From contig OX485809.1 in the NCBI GenBank assembly GCA_950295325.1, positions 11,718,001 to 11,782,000 of the forward strand: a stretch of 64,000 bases of DNA, in the 5' to 3' direction. Source of the stretch: Polytrichum commune (lineage: Eukaryota > Streptophyta > Polytrichopsida > Polytrichales > Polytrichaceae). Position 1 is the stretch's first letter. Every line of letters starts with the position of its first letter. The position numbers and the translations under genes were made by a program. Shown here in pieces: positions 42,346-54,113 of this stretch. The notes beneath the pieces are model-generated. The model ran no database searches. It was not told the DNA's origin and saw nothing but the letters and a program-made list of their open reading frames with translations.

Positions 42346-44780
42346 TTTATGTATTGAAGTCCGATATCAGCTTGAACAACCAGCATGAAATTTTGACTTG
42401 ACACCATATTTTGGGTTGAGCTTTAATATGCCTTTGTTACTTGAGGATTAGTGACATGCTTATCTTGCCCTTTTTCCACCAAGTTATGAAACTCTTGTAT
42501 GTCAACTATGAGTAAATAATCAAGCTAATATTTTATAATACATCTTCAGGTGTTCAGGGATTAAGGTAGAGGCTTTCCATGGCTTTTATGGTGCTGAAAT
42601 AACATGTAAACTTCTGGTGTTATTAGGATTTTGTTTCATAGCACCTAGCATGGGGGATGCTATAAAAACCTGCCCATCATAAGGTTTGTTGTTAAATCAT
42701 CTTAATTTAAACTTAGAGGATCAATTTGGTGTTCTCCATCTGAGTTTAGGTGTTTGTTTGAATGAAAATATCAATCATTGTTTTCACTCTCCCCTTTGGT
42801 AGGTGCTACGAAACACCATTTTTCCTTGCTCCACAAAATATGAGGAGTCTTCAAGCACATTAGTGGGGGCTGATGAGGTGGACATAGTTACTTGTCTAAG
42901 AATGTGATTGGACTTTGGGGGGGGGATCTTTTTGGAGCTGAAAAACTAAGATGTGGGGGATGGACGCTCCCATTAACTAGTTATGGAGACCAGATGTGTT
43001 CACCACTTTACGGGTTGGTTCCTCCCTCATGCATAGTGCTCAACCCACACCACTTGTCCAAGATAAGAGGAGTTACAAGTAGTTAGCAAGATTATCATTA
43101 GAGGTGACAAGTATTTAACTAGATTGCCACTAATCCATTCTTATCAACTCAGCTTCATAATAGCCTAGTTGAGTTCCCCTTGAGGCTTCATAATAGTCCA
43201 ATTGATAATATGTCTGGGGTTGTTGATAAGCTGTGTTGTGATGTGTTGGTTCAATATCCAGTGGAAGTATTGTTTTTTGGTGTTTTGAGATGCCTCAGAT
43301 AATCAGAGCGGTGGCTTGTGTGGAAGCACTACAACACTCAAATGTTGTGCACATTTGCTCTTGTTCTTCCATTCTATGATGTTTGCATGTGTTATGAAAA
43401 TTGTTGAGAGTGTTATGATTGCACATTTAAGAAATTGGTGGAGTCTTGTAAGTATGAAATGGATCTTGTTACTTCAACCCTTCAAAGTACTGTAGAGGGC
43501 TCCCTATTCCGACAAAAAAAATTAACCACCAAATGTGCCATGTGTCATGCTCACATTCGCCACAACCCACTTGTATCCCACGTGGAAATTGCATTCTGGC
43601 ACATGTAAAGGTAAAATAAGGAGCCCTCTATGGTAATAGGTTTTGGTGATGTGTCCCTCCATGTCTTTTACTTTCCTAAAATATTTACGAGGGGGTTTGC
43701 TATATTTATAAAACGCCCAAATATACCAAATGATAATATTAGGGATAATTTATTGGCATGATTTTACCGACTTTTATTTGGTATTAGTTAGCTTTTGGGT
43801 TAAGTATTGAGGCCCCTTTTATTATAGAAGGGTCAAAAGTTTGAAGAAAGGAATTTCCTCATTGTTGGAGGGCCTTTGACTCACGCTTATTCACTCATGT
43901 CCCCTTTGCACTCCAACTTTAACTTGAGAGCTTGTGCTTTTTACTAGGCTTACAACACTTAGATGGTGTCTTGATAAATGTCATTTTGATTGACTATGAC
44001 AAACCTTCATCAGTCTCCTAAATGACCCTTAGGAAGAGATTTCATGAAGGTCAATAGTTTGAACTCTCACTTTGTGAACCCCAAGCCAATGGCCTTTCAA
44101 GCATTCTCTGGCATGTAAAACATTCTTGGTCTTTCATTTTTGCTAATTGTTTTTTGGCAGACAAGAGGGATAGTAGTAGAAACGTATCAAGTTTCAATAA
44201 GGGGCTCAACAATCTTTGACTTCATCTCCACCAATTTTCCGAAGGTAAAAGGTGTTCAATTAACACTTGCCCTTGAAAGGTTTATGGTTAATGCTATTGC
44301 AGAACAATAAAACTAAAGAACAAATTGCACAAGCAAATACACACATACAAAGCCATACGAACAAAGTTTAAAATGAGATGGTTACCTCCACTCATTGCCT
44401 TGTTCATTATTGGACTTTTCCTCTTTGGTTTATAAAATGCATATAGAATATCTCAACTTCCACTTTCCACAACTCATATGGGTTTATTAGGACATCATTC
44501 ATTCTTATATCTCTAACAATCACAATCCTATCACTACGAGCAAACTAATGGTTTGACTCCAACATTTCCACTTTGCGAGTAGTCAAAGGATTGCAATTTC
44601 ATTGCCATTGATGGTGATTGTTGCTTCTCCATGTTTTTAAATGACATGGCTTCATACAATTTCAAAGAATTACCAAACTATGCCACATAAGCCCTTTCTT
44701 CACCATGTTTGGAATAATATGTGGTCCTTCCACCATTCTCGAAAGTGGCCAACGTTCCCTTGTGGGGTATCTTTCCTCCT
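42346..44780. other. No gene recognised
   Basis: AT-rich sequence with only short frames on both strands. A 64-codon frame at 42892-43086 has no recognisable similarity. The right end may hold the decayed 3' part of the copia element. Confidence 0.4.
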
Positions 44781-45148
44781 TTGAAGGTTGCCCCTCTCTA
44801 GGAACACCTGCACTTTGTTACATTCCTTCATTTATGATTGGTGTGGGACAGAGGTGTTGAAGAACAGTTTCTGCTTATTGGTTCTTCTCTTGTTTCTTGG
44901 ATTGGAACTTGGTTATCTTCCATTCGTTCGTCACACTCTTCGATGTCTTCACCATGATCAACCTTTGAAGGTTGCCCCTCTCTAGGAACACCTGCACTTT
45001 GTTACATTCCTTCATTTATGATTGGTGTGGGACGGAGGTGTTGAAGAACACTTTCTGCTTATTGGTTCTTCTCTTGTTTCTTGGATTGGAACTTGGTTAT
45101 CTTCCATTCGTTCGTCACACTCTTCAATGTCTTCACCATGATCAAACA
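44781..45148. repeat. 184-bp tandem duplication
   Basis: TTGAAGGTTGCCCCTCTCTA begins at 44781 and again at 44965, and the copies are nearly identical over 184 bp. It lies inside the pol part of the decayed copia element. Confidence 0.9.
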
Positions 45149-47640
45149 AAGATGCTTTAGAATATTTGTCCATTCCAACCATCATAGGAGCTTCATTTCT
45201 CCCACTTGGACACATCTCCAAATCATTCCCAACACTCGTCCTATTCTTCATAAATACAACATCTATATTTCTCATAATCTTATTGGTTTTCAGATACATG
45301 AATTTTTATATGCTTTGATACCTTCATAATAATCAAGAAACAAACATTTGGATTTTTTGCATGAAGCATATTATTCCTTTCATCGAACACCATTGCATTT
45401 GCCATGCATCCAAACACACATGTGTGTGCAATGCAAGGCTTCCTTCTGCTTCACGTTTCTTTGGGTGTAGTGAACGGCAAGGCTTTTGTTGGATACCGAT
45501 TATGTGTATAAACCACATTCACCACTGCTTCCATCCAAAATGATTTATTGAGGTTTTTCCACAATGATGCGAATTGTAAGCTCCACAACTCCATTTTGTT
45601 GTGGCCTATATGGTGTAGATGTTTGTTTCTCAATACTATATTCATTCAATAGACCATGTAATTACTTGAAAATGAATTCACCATCATTACTTGATCGAAA
45701 CACCTTGATTTTATGCTCTGATTGTTCCTTTACAAGGGATGTATAGTCCTTACACTTCTCAGGCACTTTCCATTGGAATTCGACAGGTACATCCACACAT
45801 TTTTGAAAAAATCTTCAATAAAGGTGACAAAATACCATGTACTACCCATTGATGTAGTCCTTATGGGTCCACACGGATCCAACTGTAGAATTTTCAAAAG
45901 TTTATTTGCTCACATCCCCCCATCGTTGAAAAATGCTACCCTACATTGTTGTCTCTCAATGCATGCTTCACAAATTAATGGAAATGTGGAGAAAGAATTT
46001 GAATATGGTTCATGACACTCATCGAGTTTTGAAGTACGTGAACACTCTTCACATTAAAATGCCCAATCTAACAATATTACAACTCAAATGCACCTTATTT
46101 CTTCCATGATTGTGCCAAATTGGCGCATCCATTCGATGTACCTTAAAAAAGTTTAATTGGTAGACATTGCCTTTACGTAGCGTTGTTGCATCAATTCCGG
46201 CATGAGAAGCTCTCACACCGAATTTACATTAAAGTGCACTTTCAACCCATGCAAAAAAATCTTACACACTAAAAAGAAATTTTCTTGCAATTTGGATACA
46301 TGGAGGTTATCTTTGATGCAATTTTGCTTTCAAAAATATTTTTACAATAAAGGACCACATTTTGATTACTTCCATGGTGCTATTGTCACCTAAATGGACA
46401 TTGAGTGGAGCAATTATCTCATATGTATCAAATATCGTCCTATGAGAAGTCACGTGTTTAGTTGTTCCCAAATCTATGTTTCACTTTAACGAGTGTAACC
46501 CATATTACATTTCATTGGTATTATTTGCATTTTATTTGTTGTTGTTCATTATTTTGTAGTAAAAACATGTAATGTGATCCAGTTCACTACAATAGTAGCA
46601 CGTCTTGATGTCTTTGCATGAAGTTGACTTGCCCCTTTTGTCTTGATGCAACATCATTGTGGCATTATCACCTTGGGTTTTCTTCTCCATCGTCTTGGAC
46701 ATGTCGTGCATCAAATGTGTTGTCATGTACTATATGATTAGTTTCTTTATCAGCATGGTCTCTAAAGCGGTAATTGGGAAATCGTATGAGGGTGGCAAAC
46801 TCTCATGCAAATTTATGACAACATCTTCATTTCTCAGATAGATAGATAGAAACTCCGGTCCCTTTTTAGCAAGGGGCCGGCATGAATAAAGTGTCCGTTC
46901 GTAATGCCAATGACCCGATGCCCACTGGACAAGGGGACATTGGGACAATACTACTCTCCCCTTTCGAGGATGGACACTATAGTGACACACTATACTAGTT
47001 CCTAGCTAGCCACTAGTGCCTTGAAGATACCGGACATGGTATCCCCCCTAAGGGCTTTGAGGTACCCATACAACAAGGTCCAAGGACCCCCCACCATAGT
47101 TGGGTGGACTAAGGTGGTGAGCACCACGCCGGCATGGGGAATAGAACCCACAACCTCCTCATTGGTTCATTTCTCACAAATATCTCTAAGCAAGCAAATT
47201 AATCCGGAAGTGCCTTAGCCTGGTTGGTATGACCCAACAAGTCATCACATTTTTGCATCTTGCACGTGAAAAACTTACTACAAATAAAGAGAATGTTGGA
47301 CAAATTCTTTGTCTTAAGGATGTTGCAAAAGGATTTCCATCTCTCTACTACTTTTCTGCAACTTCTGATGTGCGCAAGCTAATTGTCCTTCAAATTTAGT
47401 AAAATAATGGACATTATTTTCCTGACATATCTTTCATATTCTCTCATTACTTTGGAACCAACGTTGGAATGTAGAGGTTCCCTATGTTTTATCTACAATG
47501 CTCCAAAGGTCTATGACATCCAATTCCATCTCCAATTTGAATTTCCAAATATTGAAGTTCTCTCCATAGAACTTATTAATGATTCTAACACCTTCTTCTT
47601 GAATTGATTCCATCTTATGTTCCAAAATTGGGATTTTTGT
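44965..47640 (-). pseudogene. Decayed Ty1-copia retrotransposon (gag and integrase)
   Basis: Minus strand, many frameshifts. From 5' to 3': gag start near 47620 with a Y/NIWKFK-type block; gag again at 46730-46830 (LHESLPPSYDFPITALETM, a common copia gag motif); a decayed CYYC/H zinc knuckle (about 46565-46600, last Cys lost); the integrase end at about 45600 (PYRPQQNGVVE) and 45500 (FWMEAV, NRYPTKAL, TPKE); then a segment like the integrase-RT linker (DVVF, 45200-45270). I find no RT domain. The SINE-like element at 46837-47165 interrupts gag. No LTRs could be identified. Confidence 0.8.
46837..47165 (-). mobile_element. SINE-like retroposon, 329 bp, with 11-bp target duplication
   Basis: A perfect duplication TTCATTTCTCA lies at 46826-46836 and 47166-47176. 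The sense strand is minus. It starts GAGGAGGTTGTGGG with GGTTCTATTCC (a B-box-like word, one consensus mismatch) near its 5' end and terminates in ACCGGAGTTT followed by a TATC microsatellite. About 150 bp at the 3' end resemble the 3' end of the giant LINE (11697-11830): ACGAAC, GACACTTTATTCA, AGTAGTATT and the GGGACCGGAGTT end are shared. It may be a 5'-truncated SINE that uses the LINE machinery, or a short LINE 3' fragment. Confidence 0.75.
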
Positions 47641-48825
47641 CTTTAATGAATCAAATCATTCATTTTAAAGCGATTATATCCATTCAATGGCTTTACAAGC
47701 TTCAATCTACATGTCTTAAACTAATAGGATTTTTTTGTGGATTCAAATGTGTCCTTGCATCTCAATCCACTCTAATCCACTCTAATGTGCCCTTTTGCTC
47801 TTAAATATGCCTTTGCACACTCAATCCACTCAAATGAGATCCTCTAACACTCAAATGAGCCCTCTTGACCTCAAATGTGCCTATACACATTCAATCCAAT
47901 CAAGTCAGATCGTCTAAAACTTAAATGAGCCCTCTTGATCTCAAATGTGCCTATACACACTCCATCCACTTGAGTTAGAGTTTTGTTAAACTAAAACGAC
48001 CCTCTTGTTCTCAAATGTGTTTTTGCACCTTCAAATCACCCAAACCGTGCCCTCTTCAATTTTAATGTGCCTTTGCACCCTCAAACCACTCAAATTAGAC
48101 CCTTTTTAACTTAAATGACCTTCATTACCCTCAAATAAATACACTTACATTCAACCAACCCAAATTAACACACAATTGCATCAAATATGCATTCAAACAT
48201 TACAAATACTCAATGCAATACTTACAACCTTCTAATATGCATTGAAACACCCACAATGCTCCAATCTCCAAATCTCCAAATCTTTGACACCAACTAATGC
48301 ACCAATGCACTTCCAACATGAAACATCCCAAAGGCTCCTCTAAGCCCTACAATTGCTCAACATCCACAAAACACTATTATGGATTTGAATAATGTTATGC
48401 ATTATACTTAATGTTTGTGATGTGAATTTAATAGTTTAATCAACTAAAAATACTAATTCCCAAGCTATAACATAGTTGGTTGCACTTTCACCCTAGATAC
48501 AACTTGGTGGAGACCCAACCCAAAGACCAAGACCTCTCTAGCCTTGAACATGCTTCATGTGGTTCATGATTCAATTCGATCTAACGGGGATGCCCTACAA
48601 TCTTCATAGCTGAAGCAATCTAAATTCCCAATTGAAATTGAAGTGGCCGCCTTCCAAAACTTGCATGAAAATTTTATAAGATTTTGTTTCTTTTCAATGA
48701 CAACACATAGTGGATAAGACATTTATACCACATATATAGAATCTGCACAAGGTCTAACATGCACCAATTTTCGTGTAATTTTTCATATTAGTTATGTATA
48801 TGAATAGAGGAGTTCGAAAAAAACC
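47641..48825. repeat. Noncoding, with a degenerate ~70-bp tandem repeat
   Basis: Between about 47750 and 48120 the words CCCTCTTGATCTCAAATGTG, GCCTATACACA and TCAATCCACTCAAATGAG recur with spacing near 70 bp (CCCTCTT at 47860, 47930, 48000, then 48050). About 4.5 diverged units. The rest is AT-rich without a gene. Confidence 0.7.
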
Positions 48826-49365
48826 CACTCATGTCATTTGACGATTCTCTACATTGAGTGCACCCCCAAAGTTGCCCCCTACATCAACCTTGACCACAAC
48901 CACAAGGATTTGTGAATGAATCACAACCACAACCACAACCACAACCACAACCACCTTTGTAGTGTAAACGACCCTTTGAATATACATACCCCAATTGCCA
49001 AATCTAATCGAAGCTAGTGATAGGCAAATCAAAACGAAGCAACTTATAGGCAGTGGTATAAAGTGCAGCTGCCACATTGACAAAAAAGTGTGGCAAGTGC
49101 GACCCCACCAAGTGTGGCCATGAAGTCGCTTCCCAAAAAGGTGCCGGCATCCTCTCTTTAATCAAGGCAAAAAAAAATTCGCCATGTCCTTGACCAAGGT
49201 AACAACAACACACTACACCTTACGTGCCCTTTCAACGTGGTTTACCGTGTGAGATTTCATGTTGCTATCATGTTTCACTAAGAGTATCATTTTTTTTTTG
49301 TGGGTGGTCAAGTAAGTTATGTTGTGTTTCTTGATGTGTGGACAATCCATTTTTGTCATCTAAGA
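48826..49365. other. No gene; (CCACAA)n microsatellite
   Basis: An ACAACC hexamer is repeated about six times around 48928-48955. Short minus-strand frames here are low complexity. Confidence 0.6.
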
Positions 49366-50412
49366 ACGCTCTAAACTCTGTAATATCACGCTTGTGGCAA
49401 CCAAAGTGCATGTGAAATTAAGGGGTTTTGTAGTGTTAACATGGATGTGTGAGAAACGAGAGTTAGTGTAGCATGTGACAACATGAAACAACATAGGGTC
49501 AAAATTGCAGTTATGAAAGTAATCGCAATGATGACAACGTGATGCGTGCGAGCGTGTGGTTTGAATGCTTTGGTGGTGTACTTTAGTTCAAAACCCGTGA
49601 TGTATGGGAGGGGAACAGTGGTGATTTTTCACAAGGTCCCTAACATGTCCAGGGACATGTTCATAAAAAGAAACATTTCTAGTGGAGGACGGGTTCTTAG
49701 AAAATGAACCGGTTTTTGGACGTGTCAAATTCACTTTGGAGAGGTTGTAAAAATAACAATTTGTTTGATAATTTTTTCCAAAAAAACAAATGGTTAAAAT
49801 ATCAGTCACATTATGTCATATATGACATGTGAATATAAGCATAATGCAATCAAACCACTAATACCCAATCAATATATCAATCTTGAAGTGCTTGATTCAC
49901 CTGCATACATTAATTCTTCAACCACAAAAGTTAGAATGGGGTGTACTGGAAAGATGAGAATCGACAGCAAAAGACAGATAACTGACGAACATTGAAGGCA
50001 TAATTTGTCAAGATCCTATTGTTTCCAACTGCAACCAGTCACATGTTGACATCTTTCGGTTTTTTTTTTTCCTAATTTTTTACCAACATTGTAAGAGACT
50101 TATTTATACCTCTTGCGGGACGGGTGTTTTCATTTTCAAACTAGTTTTGGGACGGGTTGTTTTTTCTTTAACCTTTCCATGGACGGGTTGGTTTAGAAAT
50201 TACCGGTCTTGGGATGGGTTGCAAATTTTTTTGCCTTTCAATTCAAGGTTTGTGGACGTGGACGGGCAAAAACTTTGTGAAAATCAGCCCTGGGAGGGGA
50301 ATGTGATAACAAGGAGTGAGATTTAAACTGAGAACATCCGTTCCCCAAGGTTCTGGGATACAAGAGAAGGAAAGATATCAAGGAGGTTGATATTACGGAG
50401 TTTTAAAACGTA
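49366..50412. mobile_element. MITE carrying a nested hAT-type element
   Basis: The outer ends CGCTCTAAACTCTGTAATAT and (reverse complement) CGTTTTAAAACTCCGTAATA match the ends of the element at 56672-57022, with the interior aligned in reverse complement. About 370 bp belong to this MITE; the rest is the nested hAT-type element. Confidence 0.75.
49616..50292. mobile_element. Non-autonomous hAT-type element, 677 bp
   Basis: The left end CAGTGGTGATTTTTCACAAG and the right end, in reverse complement CAGGGCTGATTTTCACAAAG, match the element at 24983-26192 in opposite orientation. Direct repeats GGAGGGGAA flank it (49607-49615 and 50293-50301), 8-9 bp as expected for hAT. The unoccupied homologous site is at about 56770-56790. 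No coding frame. Confidence 0.88.
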
Positions 50413-51069
50413 ACAAAACGATGGCATCGGTGAAAAATACAGCAAACATGTAACTCCAAATGCTAAACCACGGTAATAGGTGTGAAAAGTGTACTCATTT
50501 GTGGCAATAGGTTGTCGTATGCGATTAGGACCAATGAGAAAAAGAAAGGAACAAAAAAACCAACAGATATAGAGGACGACAAAAAGGGAAAGGAAAAGCA
50601 AGAATTTAAGGCCTGGATAGAAAGAGGAAAGAAAAGAAAAAGGTCGTCGAGTTCCAAAGGCTCTCCAGGTTCAACTCTAAATAACTTCCTTTTCGAGACT
50701 TGGCTTGTGGAGCGAGTCAATTGAGGATCCATGGCACTTCATTGGTGGCACCAAAGATAGTGTAATAGTATCTTATACTCCGGTGCCGCTCGGAATCCAA
50801 AAAGATTTTGGGGGAAGTGGCCTAGGCCGAGGGGTGGGGTGGGGTCCATGGGGGTAGGACCAAAAAGTGTAAAGTAGCCATGCATATTTTGCCTTCACAG
50901 CCTCTTTATGGACACTAGGCCCACTATCCCGGGCCCACCTCAAAAAGAAAGAAGAAAGAGAAAGGACGACGGGGATACACCCTTTGTTAATTAAAAAAAA
51001 CCAACCCTTGAAGAGGACTACACCGTTTATGGTATTTCGTGTCATGGGCACTTTTTGCAAAGGGCCTAA
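50413..51069. other. No gene; flank of the tandem array
   Basis: Only short, low-complexity frames (Lys/Arg/Ser-rich at 50482-50724). At 51030-51069 the sequence becomes the left edge of the ~500-bp repeat array into which the Harbinger element inserted. Confidence 0.45.
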
Positions 51070-51313
51070 GAGCATCCGCACCCATGCTCGCTATACCCGG
51101 CCTCAATGGCTTTTGGCGGGCCCGGGTAGGAATGACCACCCCACCGCAACCCGGGCAACGGCTCTTTCAAGAGCGGGCTCGTGAAAAACTTCCCCTGTCG
51201 CGCCATTTTCCAGAGTCTTCGAGTTCTCTGCGCGCGCCCAAAAGCCGGGTGATTTAGGGAAGATTTTGTTCTAATTTTTTGTGTGCACCGCTGTTCGGAG
51301 AATTTTTGGCGGG

Positions 51314-52816
51314 ATGGCAGGACGTGGCCGTGGGCACTCGGTGCTTCGAGGCCGTGGACGCGGTGGCTTGCAGCGAGGAGCGCCTGCGGCAACTGATTTC
51401 GGGGTTGGTGAGCGGGGATTCGACGACGTCGAATTTGAGGGTTTGATGCGGGGGAGGCCGTCGCCGCGAGTGGGTGAAGCGAATGGTTTGCAATCTCGGC
51501 GAACTGGGCTCGATCGCAGCCAGCATGCGGGGATTCACTTGCAGCATTCAACTGGTTTCGGCGAACACGAAGCACCGACGGCCTCGGTGCCGGATGTGAC
51601 TACTGGAGCAGGCCATCAAGCCCAGGTGAGTGACCCAGCATTCTCCCTGCATACTCAACCCTCTGTTGATTTTGGTCGAAGCCGAGGCAGGGGTCGTGGG
51701 GGAGGGTCTGTGCGGCCTGCGAAAGGTAAGAATTTTGTTCCTGAGGAAGAGCGCCAGTTGACTAGGAGTGTTCTCGCAATCTCTCAGGACCCAATTTGCG
51801 GGAATCAACAAAAGGGTAATGCTTTCTGGGAACGAATTTATTTGCATTATGATCAATGTAGACCAGGTGGACATAGGGGCGCGCGATCATTGGAATCAAA
51901 ATGGGGCATGATTAAACACGATGTGGGAAAATTCATCGGAGCCTATAATCAAATCAAAAGATTAAACAAAAGTGGTAGTAAAGAATCTGACATTATTCGC
52001 ATGGCTAAAGATTTGTATCGTACTAAAACTGCTAAGAACACTGAGTTCATGTTTGAACACTGTTGGGAATTGGTGAAAGATTTTCCGCGTTGGGCTGACG
52101 GTGTTAGTCCATCGCGTCAAACAACTCCCTCTAGGAGGGTGTCTGGTTCTTCTGACCACGAGTCGCAATCGGGTTCCCAAATGGACACCCAAAATGGTGT
52201 GAGTGCTGTGGATACTACAGGTGAGGCAACTACAAGCATGACATTCAGAGAGAGGCCCGGAGGCACAAAAGCAGCAAAAGATGCCCAACGTGCTGACAAG
52301 GTGCACGAGAGAGCGGCTTTGACTCAAGCCAAGGCCGCCGAGAAGATGGCGGAAGCAACACTTCGCAAGGCGGCAAGTTTGGAGTACCACAACATGCTAC
52401 TCCTTTTCACCGCACCGATGAACCAAGTTACCACGCCGGAGGCTCAAGAATTTATTCGTTTGCTTCGTGAGGAGGAGCTGCTCAAATTACGACGTCGAAG
52501 GGCGGAATCCGCGGCATTTGAGTTGCGTGAACAACAAGAGCGAGAGGTTTTTGAAATGTCCGAGGCGGCACGCGAACGAGAAGAAGCGGATAAGAGATCT
52601 CAAGAAGATGAGGAAACACTCAGGCAATTGCGGGATGCACGAGTGGAATTCGACTCTATGAGATCAAATTACGAGCATCCGGGTCATAGAGAAATTGGGG
52701 ATTTGCAAGAATCCGACGAGGAAGACGATCTCGATTCTGAGGTGGATTCAATTTCTCGTACTAAACCAGCCACTTTGCTTGACTGTGAGCCTGTGATCCT
52801 GCTTGATAAAATTTGA
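51314..52816 (+). CDS. Harbinger ORF1: Myb/trihelix-like DNA-binding protein
   Basis: A 500-residue frame from ATG 51314; the frame is open upstream to 51281 but without ATG. An Arg/Gly-rich head (GRGRG) comes first, then a Myb/SANT-like trihelix at residues about 145-235 with aromatic spacing W...Y...R...LE.KW and C..W. A NAM-associated-like Glu/Arg-rich helical C-terminus covers residues about 320-460. In PIF/Harbinger elements this protein binds the element ends and helps bring the transposase into the nucleus. A last exon at about 53742-53990 may be spliced on after an intron. Convergent with the transposase. Confidence 0.85.
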   Translation: MAGRGRGHSVLRGRGRGGLQRGAPAATDFGVGERGFDDVEFEGLMRGRPSPRVGEANGLQSRRTGLDRSQHAGIHLQHSTGFGEHEAPTASVPDVTTGAGHQAQVSDPAFSLHTQPSVDFGRSRGRGRGGGSVRPAKGKNFVPEEERQLTRSVLAISQDPICGNQQKGNAFWERIYLHYDQCRPGGHRGARSLESKWGMIKHDVGKFIGAYNQIKRLNKSGSKESDIIRMAKDLYRTKTAKNTEFMFEHCWELVKDFPRWADGVSPSRQTTPSRRVSGSSDHESQSGSQMDTQNGVSAVDTTGEATTSMTFRERPGGTKAAKDAQRADKVHERAALTQAKAAEKMAEATLRKAASLEYHNMLLLFTAPMNQVTTPEAQEFIRLLREEELLKLRRRRAESAAFELREQQEREVFEMSEAAREREEADKRSQEDEETLRQLRDARVEFDSMRSNYEHPGHREIGDLQESDEEDDLDSEVDSISRTKPATLLDCEPVILLDKI

Positions 52817-53738
52817 AATGTGAATGCTGGATTCACTTTCTGTGAGCCGACTGTGACCCTGTCCGAATTCTAATTCTCTTCTAGGGCAGACTGTGGCCGA
52901 CTTTGAATGTGACTGTTTTTTTTTTAAAATTTCCTGCAGGCAGTCTGTGTGAGTTATTTAGTTCTCGGTTATCTGCAGGCAGTCTATGAGGGATAATGTA
53001 GGTTTTTTTTTTTTTTTTCCTGCAGGCCCTGTATGTGGATTTTTAGGCTCTGATTTGATTGCAGGCACAAAAGAGATTAGTCTGAATGCTTCTTTTTGAC
53101 AGGGGGAGGGTCTGTAAGGGTTTAGGGAAGGTTTTTTTTGTTTTTTTTTTCTGCAGGCCCTGTATGTGGATTTTTAGGCTCTGATTTGATTGCAGGCACA
53201 AAAGAGAGCAGTCTGAATGCTTCTTTTTGACAGGGGGAAGGTCTATAAGTGTTAGTGTAGGTTTTTTTTTTTTTTTTTTTTTTTCTGCAGGCCCTGTATG
53301 TGGCATTACAGGCTCTGGTTTAATTGCAGGCACAAAAGAGAGCAGTCTGTGAAGGCTGAGTGTGAATGTAGGTTTTGGGTTTAGGGGTTTAGGGGGTTAT
53401 TTAGTTCTCGGTTATCTGCAGGCAATCTGTGAGGGCTGAGTGTGAATGTAGGTTTTTTTGTAATTTTTTGTTCTGCAGACAGTCTGTGTGGTCTACAGTC
53501 AACGAGTTTGGTTGATGGAATGCAGCATTGCTGCCGACTGTGATTTGCAGGGCAGGCTGAGTTCGAGCATTGGCATGTTTGTGTGTGTGGATGATTCTGT
53601 TCTGCATGCATTCTGTGTGGATGTTTCAATTATGGACAATTTGTGGTCGAATGTGGCATTACGCCCGTGCTTGAATGTGTATGAGCTTGAGTGTGTCTAA
53701 GCCTTGAATGTGCCTAAGCCCTGTTTTGTTGTTTTTGA
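52817..53738 (+). repeat. Tandem repeats in the putative intron of the Harbinger Myb gene
   Basis: A unit of about 120-130 bp with CTGCAGGCCCTGTATGTGG, TTTGATTGCAGGCACAAAAG and a poly-T run occurs about three times between 53020 and 53345, with shorter relatives at 52935-52990 and 53400-53490. Each unit carries a TTGATTGCAG|GCAC acceptor-like site identical in type to the one before the last exon at 53742. Confidence 0.8.
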
Positions 53739-53741
53739 TTG

Positions 53742-53990
53742 CAGGCACAACATGCGAATGAAGAGCATGATCCTTGTAGTCGGCGATTCCGAGAAGATGG
53801 CGGGATTGCACCCGGTAGATATGTAGATAGCCATGGTGATAGTGGTCAGTGGGATGACATTGAGCATGTTGGACCGGGGATGCCCACCACATGGGATGTC
53901 ATGGTAGATCATGACAATTCACAAAACATGTGCGCCGAGGATGACATTGGACTTGGTTTAGCATTGACTGGACATAGTTTTTTCCAATAA
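53742..53990 (+). CDS. Possible last exon of the Harbinger Myb-like protein
   Basis: A short acidic frame (about 80 residues, His/Asp-rich) immediately after a good acceptor (TTTTTGATTGCAG). It ends in TAA at about 53988-53990, just before the transposase gene. No known domain. The donor site is not determined. Confidence 0.5.
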   Translation, partial: QAQHANEEHDPCSRRFREDGGIAPGRYVDSHGDSGQWDDIEHVGPGMPTTWDVMVDHDNSQNMCAEDDIGLGLALTGHSFFQ

Positions 53991-54113
53991 ATGTGATATT
54001 AGTCACACATTTGCATATTATTTAAAAATTTCAGCATACATTCTTTCTCCGAAACTCACATGTATTGCAATTGATATGGCCAAACTTATGGATACTAGTC
54101 ACCCCTTTATATA

